Assembly: GCA_964549735.1 (NCBI GenBank)
Contig: CAZJWO010000021.1
Location: 1 to 37,594, forward strand
Reading direction: 5' to 3'
Length of the DNA: 37,594 nucleotides
Source: Glo-17 sp964549735
GTDB taxonomy: Bacteria; Krumholzibacteriota; Krumholzibacteriia; LZORAL124-64-63
Part shown: piece after piece, positions 32,328-37,594 of the stretch
Position numbering within the stretch: position 1 is the stretch's first letter
Layout of the letters: each line of letters opens with the position of its first letter
The notes under the pieces: model-generated
Databases searched by the model: none
What the model saw: only the letters and a program-made list of their open reading frames with translations
Told to the model about the DNA's origin: nothing
Program-made: the position numbers and the translations under genes

Positions 32328-33776
32328 TCAGGTGCGCCGCCAGGCATCAGGCATCAGCAGCACCAGCACGGTGTAGAGTTCGAGGCGGCCGGCCAGCATC
32401 AGGAACATGAGCAGCCACTTCTCCCAGCTCGCGAAGAAGGCGTAGTTCGCGGCGGGGCCGACCGCGCCCACGCCGGGGCCGATGTTGCCCAGGGTGGCCG
32501 CCGTCGCGCCGATCGCGGTCGCGAGGTCGTGCCCGCCCAGACTCAGGACGACGACGCCGACGGCGTAGACCAGGATGAAGAACAGCAGGAAGCCCAGGAC
32601 GTTGGCCGTGAGCTGCGGCGTCAAGGCGCGCTCGTTGAACCAGAGCGTCGCCACCGCGCGCGGATGCAACAGCTTGCGCAGCTCCGCTTTCGCCGCCTTC
32701 AAGAGGATCAGCAGGCGCATGACCTTGATGCCGCCGCCGGTCGAGCCCGCGCAGCCGCCGACGGCCATCAGGATCAGCAGGATGGCGTGGGCCGCCGGCG
32801 GCCAGAGCAGGTAGTCGGCCGTCGCGAATCCCGTCGTCGTCATGATCGAGACGACCTGGAAGAGCGCGTGGCGCAGCGTCTGCTCCAGGTGCGGGTAAAT
32901 GCCGCCGAGCGCGAGCGGCACGCCGACCAGCGCGGTGGCGATCAGCAGGACGCAGACGTAGAAACGGAACTCGTCGTCGCGCGCGTAAAGGCGGACCTTG
33001 CCGCGCAGCGCCTGGTAATGCAGCACGAAGTTCGTGCCGGCCAGGAACATGAAGATGGTGATGATCCAGTGGATGACGGGATCGGCGTAGGCGCCCACGC
33101 TCGCGTTGCGCGGCGAGAAGCCGCCTGTGGCCATGGTCGCCAGCGCGTGGCAGATCGCGTCGAAGAACGGCATGCCGGCCACCGTCAGGGCGACGATTTG
33201 CAGCGCGGTCAGCAGCACGTAGACGCTCCACAGCAGCTTCGCGGTCTGGCTGATGCGCGGCGTCAGCCGTTCATGGACCGGACCCGGGACCTCGGCCCGG
33301 AAGAGCTGCATGCCGCCGACGCCGAGCAGAGGCAGGATCGCCAGGGCCAGCAGCACGATGCCCATGCCGCCGAGCCACTGCGTCAAGGCGCGCCAGAAGA
33401 GCAGCCCGTGGCTGCGGCTCTCGACGTCGGCGAGGATGCTGGCGCCGGTTGTCGTGAAGCCGCTGATCGACTCGAACGCCGCGTCGGTGAAACTCGGGAT
33501 CTGGCCGGACAGCCAGGCGGGCAGGCCGCCCAGCAGGCCCACGACGAGCCAGCCCAGCGTGACGACCGCGAAACCCTCGCGCGCTCGGATCTCACGGGCG
33601 CGCGCGCCCGCCCAGAACAGCAGGCCGCCCGCGGCCAGGCCGATCCCGGCAGCCGCCAGGAACGACCAGGCGTCGCCGTCCCGGTACAGCGCCGAGACGG
33701 CCGCCGGCAAGAGCAGCGCCGCCGCGACGACCGCCAGCAGGAAGCCGAGGACCCTGACGACCGCGCGCTTGCTCAC
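32328..33776 (-). CDS. trkH: TrkH potassium uptake channel subunit
   Basis: Membrane subunit of the Trk/Ktr K+ uptake system. The 482-residue protein has four pore-loop repeats with the selectivity glycines: SGFTTTGAS, ATMATGGFSP, SIMTTTGFATADY and ATLGNIGPG. It starts with GTG (33774-33776), sharing GTGA with the trkA stop, and the first helix begins at residue 5; an upstream start would fall within trkA. Ten or more membrane helices fit. TrkA, coded just upstream, is its cytoplasmic gating ring. Nothing unusual in length. Confidence 0.96.
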   Translation of the reverse strand: MSKRAVVRVLGFLLAVVAAALLLPAAVSALYRDGDAWSFLAAAGIGLAAGGLLFWAGARAREIRAREGFAVVTLGWLVVGLLGGLPAWLSGQIPSFTDAAFESISGFTTTGASILADVESRSHGLLFWRALTQWLGGMGIVLLALAILPLLGVGGMQLFRAEVPGPVHERLTPRISQTAKLLWSVYVLLTALQIVALTVAGMPFFDAICHALATMATGGFSPRNASVGAYADPVIHWIITIFMFLAGTNFVLHYQALRGKVRLYARDDEFRFYVCVLLIATALVGVPLALGGIYPHLEQTLRHALFQVVSIMTTTGFATADYLLWPPAAHAILLILMAVGGCAGSTGGGIKVMRLLILLKAAKAELRKLLHPRAVATLWFNERALTPQLTANVLGFLLFFILVYAVGVVVLSLGGHDLATAIGATAATLGNIGPGVGAVGPAANYAFFASWEKWLLMFLMLAGRLELYTVLVLLMPDAWRRT

Positions 33777-35125
33777 GACGCCCCGCGATCCGTCGTGAAG
33801 AACCGGGCGACCTCGTCGAGGCACTCCGGCAGCGCGAAGACCAGGACCTCGTCGCCGGGTCGGAGCACCGTCTTGCCGCCCGGGGTCTCGACCGCGTTCT
33901 GCTTGATGACCGCGCCGACGACCGCGCCGCGCGGAAAGCCGAGCCGCGCCAGCGGCACCCCGACGGCGGGGTGGCCCGCGTCCAGCCGGTACTGCAGGAT
34001 CTCGGCGGTCGAGAAGCCGACCTGTTCGGCCGAGATCACGGCGCCGCGTTTGACGAAGCGGGCGATCGCCACCGCCGTCGCGCGGCGCGGCGAGATGGCG
34101 GCGTCGATGCCTAGCTGCGGCAGCAATTCGACGTAGTCGGTCCGATTCACGAGGCAGACCGTGCGCCCGGCGCCATGGCGGCGCGCGAGCAGGCAGGCGA
34201 GGATGTTGAGCTCCTCGTCGGCGCCGACCGCGACGAAGCCGTCCATCTCGCCGATCCCCTCATCTTCCAACGGCATCGAATCGACCGGATCGATGTTCAG
34301 GACCAGCGCGTTGTGCAGCTGCTCGCTCGCCGCGCGGCAGCGTTCGGGATCGGGATCGACCAGCTTGACCTTCACGTGCGCGGCGCAGAGATCGCGGGCC
34401 AGCTCGATGCCCATCGCCGTGGCGCCGACGATCATCACCCGCTGCATGGGCTCCTGCTCGGCGTGCACGTAGAAGAGCGAGCGGTCGACCAGACGCCGCG
34501 TGCCCGTGAAGTAGACGGTGTCGCCGGGTTCGAGCACCGTATCGCCCTTGGGGATCAGCGTGCGCCCGTCGCGCACGAGCACCGCCACCAGCGCGATCGC
34601 GCCGCTCAGCTCGGCGTTCAGCGCGCGCAGGCTCTTGCCCGCGGCCAGGCTGTTGGGCTCGACATCGGCGGCCACGACGAGCACCCGGCCGCCGGCGAAC
34701 AGGTACGCTTCGCGCGCCCCGGCCCGGAACAGGATCTCGCGGATGCGATGGGCGGCCTCGTGATCCGGATTGATCGCGAGGTCGATCTCCGGAAAGACCG
34801 TGCGCCCGCCCGCGTAGTACACCTCGTCGCGGACGCGGGCAGCCTTCAGGCGGGCGCCGAGCTTGCTGGCGGTCAGGCAGGCGATGATGTTGGTCTCGTC
34901 GCGGTTCGTGACGGCCGCGAACAGGTCGCAGTCCTGCATGCCGATGTCCGCGAGGGCGGCGGGGCTGACGCCGCTGGCGCCGACGAAACGGCAATCGAGC
35001 TCGTCCTGAGCCTTCTGCAGGACCGACGGATCGCACTCCACGAGCACGACATCGTTGTCCAGCGCGCTCAAGCTGCGGGCGAGGTCGAGGCCGACCGCGC
35101 CGGCGCCGATGACCACGATCTTCAC
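33773..35125 (-). CDS. trkA: TrkA potassium uptake regulatory subunit
   Basis: Cytoplasmic nucleotide-binding ring protein that gates TrkH. The 450-residue protein has two RCK (KTN-KTC) repeats. The first nucleotide site is canonical, VVIGAGAVGLDLA (GxGxxG); the second reads MIVGATAMGIELA, so the middle glycine of the GxGxxG motif is Thr and binding there may be weakened. TrkA_C segments end each repeat (GDTVYFTG and GDEVLVFA). The start is GTG (35123-35125) in GTGA overlap with the threonine aldolase stop; the trkH gene follows with another GTGA. Confidence 0.95.
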   Translation of the reverse strand: MKIVVIGAGAVGLDLARSLSALDNDVVLVECDPSVLQKAQDELDCRFVGASGVSPAALADIGMQDCDLFAAVTNRDETNIIACLTASKLGARLKAARVRDEVYYAGGRTVFPEIDLAINPDHEAAHRIREILFRAGAREAYLFAGGRVLVVAADVEPNSLAAGKSLRALNAELSGAIALVAVLVRDGRTLIPKGDTVLEPGDTVYFTGTRRLVDRSLFYVHAEQEPMQRVMIVGATAMGIELARDLCAAHVKVKLVDPDPERCRAASEQLHNALVLNIDPVDSMPLEDEGIGEMDGFVAVGADEELNILACLLARRHGAGRTVCLVNRTDYVELLPQLGIDAAISPRRATAVAIARFVKRGAVISAEQVGFSTAEILQYRLDAGHPAVGVPLARLGFPRGAVVGAVIKQNAVETPGGKTVLRPGDEVLVFALPECLDEVARFFTTDRGAS

Positions 35126-36186
35126 GCCGAGCCTCCGCGATAGTCGTTCAGGGCCGCCAGGGCGGCGGCGATGTCCCCATCGCCCACGTCCAGGTGGGGA
35201 ATCAGGCGGATCCGGCCCGGCCCGAGGCTGAGCGCCAGGATGCCGCGGCCAGCGAGGAACGCGAGCAGGCCCGCGGCGGTGCCCGGCGCGGCGACATCGA
35301 CCATCACGATGTTGGTCTCGACGGGGTGGTTCACGCTCAGCAGCGGATTCGCCAGGCCGGTGGCCAGAAGGCGGGCGCGCGCGTGGTCGTCCGCCAGCCG
35401 CGGCAGATGGTGCGTCACCGCGTGCAGGCAGGCGGCGGCCAACAGGCCCGCCTGGCGCATGCCGCCGCCGAGGCGCTTGCGCAGGCGCCTGGCCCGCGCG
35501 ATGGTCGCGCGATCGCCGGCCAGGCAGGATCCGACCGGCGCCCCGAGCCCCTTGCTGAAGCACACGGAGACCGTATGGGCCGGCGCGCACAGCATGGCCA
35601 GAGGCATGCCGGTCGCCACGTGCGCGTTCCAGAGCCGCGCCCCGTCGAGGTGCACGCGCAGGCCGCGCTCGCGGGCCCGGGCGCCGATCTCGACGACGGA
35701 CGCCTGCGGCAGGATGCGCCCCCCGGCCTTGTTGTGCGTGTTCTCCAGGCAAACCAGACCGGGCTCGGGAAAGTGGACATCGCCCGGCGGCAACGCGGCC
35801 TCGACCTGCGGCCAGGCCAAGGAGCCGCCGTCGCCGGCGATCAGAGCGGTCGTGACGCCCCACAGGGCCGCGGGCGCTCCGCCTTCGTACTGGTAGATGT
35901 GCGCGCCGGCCTCGAGGATCACCTGCTGGCCGGGGCGCGTCTGGGCGCCGACCGCGAGCTGGTTGGCCATCGTTCCGCTCGGCACATAGAGCGCGTCCTG
36001 CATGCCGAGCAGAGCCGCCGTCTCCGTCTCGAGCCGCTGGACGGTGGGGTCGTCGCCGAGCACGTCGTCGCCGACCGCGGCAGCGACCATGGCCTGGTAC
36101 ATGGCCGCCGTCGGCCTGGTCACGGTATCGCTGCGCAGATCGATCACGCCCGTCCCGGGAACGGGTGCAGGGTCGTTCGCTGGCAT
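35122..36186 (-). CDS. ltaE: Low-specificity threonine aldolase
   Basis: A PLP enzyme cleaving L-threonine or L-allo-threonine to glycine and acetaldehyde. The 354-residue protein starts with the typical IDLRSDTVTRPT, has YVPSGTMANQLA (phosphate grip), CLENTHNKAGGRILP, HLDGARLWNA and the PLP-lysine block CFSKGLGAPVGS. It lies 19 bases after the HU gene and overlaps trkA with GTGA. The Shine-Dalgarno is weak. A related beta-elimination enzyme activity is possible, but the sequence is standard for ltaE. Confidence 0.94.
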   Translation of the reverse strand: MPANDPAPVPGTGVIDLRSDTVTRPTAAMYQAMVAAAVGDDVLGDDPTVQRLETETAALLGMQDALYVPSGTMANQLAVGAQTRPGQQVILEAGAHIYQYEGGAPAALWGVTTALIAGDGGSLAWPQVEAALPPGDVHFPEPGLVCLENTHNKAGGRILPQASVVEIGARARERGLRVHLDGARLWNAHVATGMPLAMLCAPAHTVSVCFSKGLGAPVGSCLAGDRATIARARRLRKRLGGGMRQAGLLAAACLHAVTHHLPRLADDHARARLLATGLANPLLSVNHPVETNIVMVDVAAPGTAAGLLAFLAGRGILALSLGPGRIRLIPHLDVGDGDIAAALAALNDYRGGSA

Positions 36187-36205
36187 GGCTGCTGGCTATC
36201 CGGCG

Positions 36206-36484
36206 TCAATCGCCGGCCACCCGATCCTTGAGCATCTTGGATACCTTGAAGATCGGCACCTTGCGCGAGGGAACGGGCACGGCATCGCCCGTGCGCGGAT
36301 TGCGCGCCATGCGCTCCTTGCGTTCCTTGACCTTGAAGGTGCCGAAGCCGCGGATCTCCAGGTGCTGTCCCTGCACGAGAAGGTCGCCGATCTTTTCGAG
36401 AAACAGATCCACCGTTTCGCCGACTTCCTTCTTGGTCAGCCCGGTCCGCTGGGCGATGTCCTCTACGATATCGGCCTTCGTCAT
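36206..36484 (-). CDS. HU/IHF-family DNA-binding protein
   Basis: A 92-residue nucleoid protein. It starts MTKADIVEDIAQRTGLTKKE, has the GFGTFKVKERKERMARNP arm with the DNA-intercalating Pro63, and ends in the usual KVPIFKVSKMLKDRV helix. IHF alpha or beta and HU differ little; the acidic N-terminal helix fits either. GAGGAGG lies eight bases ahead of the ATG (36484). It heads the minus-strand run. The upstream 405-base region separates it from the GT9 gene. Confidence 0.95.
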   Translation of the reverse strand: MTKADIVEDIAQRTGLTKKEVGETVDLFLEKIGDLLVQGQHLEIRGFGTFKVKERKERMARNPRTGDAVPVPSRKVPIFKVSKMLKDRVAGD

Positions 36485-36889
36485 CAGGCCACCCTCCTCG
36501 GACGAGGTCTGGCACGGCCCCCGGCAGCGGGAGCCCGGACCACGATCGTCGACCATAACCATAACTTAGTCAAGGGCTTTGTCCGCTCATCGTCCGCGCG
36601 CCGCGCCGGCCGCAGACCGCACGCCCCGGCGCCCCGCGCGAGGGCACAATGCAAGCGCGGCGCGGCTGGCCCATGGCAGGACACGAGGATACCGGTCGCC
36701 GCCCGGGGTCTGTCGGCGGCCCTGGCGCGGCGAACGCGCGCACGACCGGCAGGCGCGACCTCCCCGGGAACGGGTGGCACCGTCCTTGCAATCCATCGCC
36801 CGGAGCCGGCCGGAGACGCGTTTCGAAGCTTGAAGCAACCGTGCCACTGCATCCTGATCCGCGTCTTCGGCCACTCCCATCCCCGCCGA
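36485..36889. other. Intergenic region of about 405 bases
   Basis: No gene recognised. Frames here have no family sequence and mainly reflect high GC. The only signal is a less GC-rich stretch (36555-36580), with TTGACT on the minus strand, that could be the HU promoter. No clear terminator after the GT9 gene. Confidence 0.5.
36545..36573 (-). promoter_or_regulatory. Candidate promoter of the HU gene
   Basis: Minus strand TTGACT (36573-36568), 17 bases, GACGAT (36550-36545). The -35 is good (5/6), the -10 poor. A T/A-rich spacer supports melting. Confidence 0.25.
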
Positions 36890-37594
36890 TCACCGCGAGA
36901 GATCGCGCCACGCCGTCCAGACCGTCTCGACGTCGAGGCTTTCCAGCCAGCCGAACTCTGCGCCCCGCTCGTCGGCGAGGCGCGCGGGCGCCTTCAGGGC
37001 GACGACCTCCGGGGCGGGCGGCTTCCACAACGCGGGATCCGTGACGCCGAAGAGAGCCACGGTCGGCACGCGCAGGGCGCCGGCCACGTGCATGACGCCC
37101 GTGTCGTTGCACAGGAACCGTTCGGCCAGGCTCAACACGGCGGCGCCGGCCGCGACGGACAGCGGCGGCGCCACGACGACCGGCGCCGAGCCGGCGAGCG
37201 GAGGCAACGCCGCCTGGAAGCGGTCCAGCGCCGCGCGGTCGGCCGGACCGTGCAGCACGAGCACCGGATGGCCCGCCGACGCGGCCCGCGCGGCCACCTC
37301 CGCGAACCGCTCCGCGGGCCAGCAGTTCTGCGGCTTGCCGGCTCCCGGATGCAGCGCCCAGAAGCGCGGTCCCGGCAGCGCGCGCGCCACCAGATCGCGA
37401 GCGAGCCGGCGGTCGCCTTCGGCGGGCACGACGACCGTCGAACAGTCGTCCGTCGTGATGCCGGCCGCCGCGAGCGGCGCCAGGCTGTGCGCGATCGCGT
37501 GGCGGTCCAGGACCGGGCTGGCGGGCAGGCGCAGGCTGTACGCGCGGGCGACGTTCGAGCCGAACGGCGCGCTGTCGCCGCCGATGACCCAGCG
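36890..37594 (-). CDS. GT9-family (heptosyltransferase-like) glycosyltransferase, N-terminus outside window
   Basis: The last 234 residues of a GT-B enzyme of family GT9, which adds heptose to lipopolysaccharide core. The visible nucleotide-sugar domain contains LHPGAGKPQNCWPAERFAEV, the FLCNDTGVMHVAGAL motif that marks GT9, and VPTVALFG. The frame is open to the window edge and no start is visible. The enzyme could instead belong to another GT9 branch. It implies an LPS-type outer membrane, in agreement with other envelope genes. Confidence 0.88.
   Translation of the reverse strand, partial: RWVIGGDSAPFGSNVARAYSLRLPASPVLDRHAIAHSLAPLAAAGITTDDCSTVVVPAEGDRRLARDLVARALPGPRFWALHPGAGKPQNCWPAERFAEVAARAASAGHPVLVLHGPADRAALDRFQAALPPLAGSAPVVVAPPLSVAAGAAVLSLAERFLCNDTGVMHVAGALRVPTVALFGVTDPALWKPPAPEVVALKAPARLADERGAEFGWLESLDVETVWTAWRDLSR

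Noticed and set aside
31317..34136. A 939-codon plus-strand open frame opposite nadE and trkH
   Set aside because: Antisense to two clear conserved genes, with low-complexity composition and no domain.
36587..36880. A 97-codon minus-strand frame between the GT9 and HU genes
   Set aside because: Arg/Gly/Ala-rich with scattered Cys and no recognisable fold; typical of random GC-rich sequence.

Overview
The window is a dense, GC-rich (roughly 70% by eye) bacterial chromosome segment with about 38 protein genes. I see no tRNA, rRNA, insertion sequence, prophage or CRISPR array. The gene content is mainly housekeeping and looks like a Gram-negative, probably motile, diderm lineage. The best taxonomic clue is a protein with the exact layout of PorX (receiver plus PglZ/alkaline-phosphatase domain), a hallmark of Bacteroidota and related FCB phyla. 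With the high GC, the paired M16 peptidases and a Wzi-like barrel, I infer an uncultivated high-GC FCB-type lineage (for example the Krumholzibacteriota/Eisenbacteria/Latescibacteria area). The phylum is inference.

Layout. 1-5425 (minus): serS, a membrane histidine kinase, the PorX-like regulator, tsaE and tsaB (running off the edge) form one tight unit. 5556-8403 (plus): pyrF, pyrE and a GT-C type membrane glycosyltransferase, all overlapping. 8397-10318 (minus): a tiny hydrophobic protein and a Wzi-like outer-membrane barrel. 10319-10764: a non-coding, partly AT-rich region with promoter-like boxes, a strong hairpin and a possible 37-codon ORF. 10765-14422 (minus): an active M16 zinc peptidase followed by an inactive M16 partner with an extra C-terminal domain. 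14578-18986 (minus): two ABC-2 exporters in tandem (ATPase, permease, ATPase, permease) followed by a 3-methyladenine DNA glycosylase. 19200-22574 (plus): a stand-alone receiver protein, an ATP/ADP-translocase-like carrier, a PilZ protein and CheV. 22571-27416: a 5'-truncated YbhN-like membrane protein, a GT4 glycosyltransferase, a BtpA-family protein, a metallophosphoesterase and a double-rhodanese protein. 27465-36484 (minus): a long run HU, threonine aldolase, trkA, trkH, nadE, rsmI, a CDP-alcohol phosphatidyltransferase, tmk and ctpA. A GT9 heptosyltransferase-like gene runs off the right edge.

How the genes work together. Tight packing and stop/start overlaps are a strong theme. Eight junctions use the 4-base overlap NTGA, and all four bases appear in the first position (ATGA, GTGA, TTGA and, by inference, CTGA), so many genes start with GTG or TTG and one probably with CTG. 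Several genes concern the envelope (Wzi-like barrel, GT-C, GT4, GT9, ABC-2 exporters, CtpA, M16 pair). Others concern signalling (PorX-like/kinase pair, receiver, PilZ, CheV). The most interesting system is the kinase-PorX pair: in Bacteroidota the kinase is normally unlinked to porX, and PorX controls type IX secretion and cleaves oligonucleotides, so a linked cognate pair in another lineage is worth testing.
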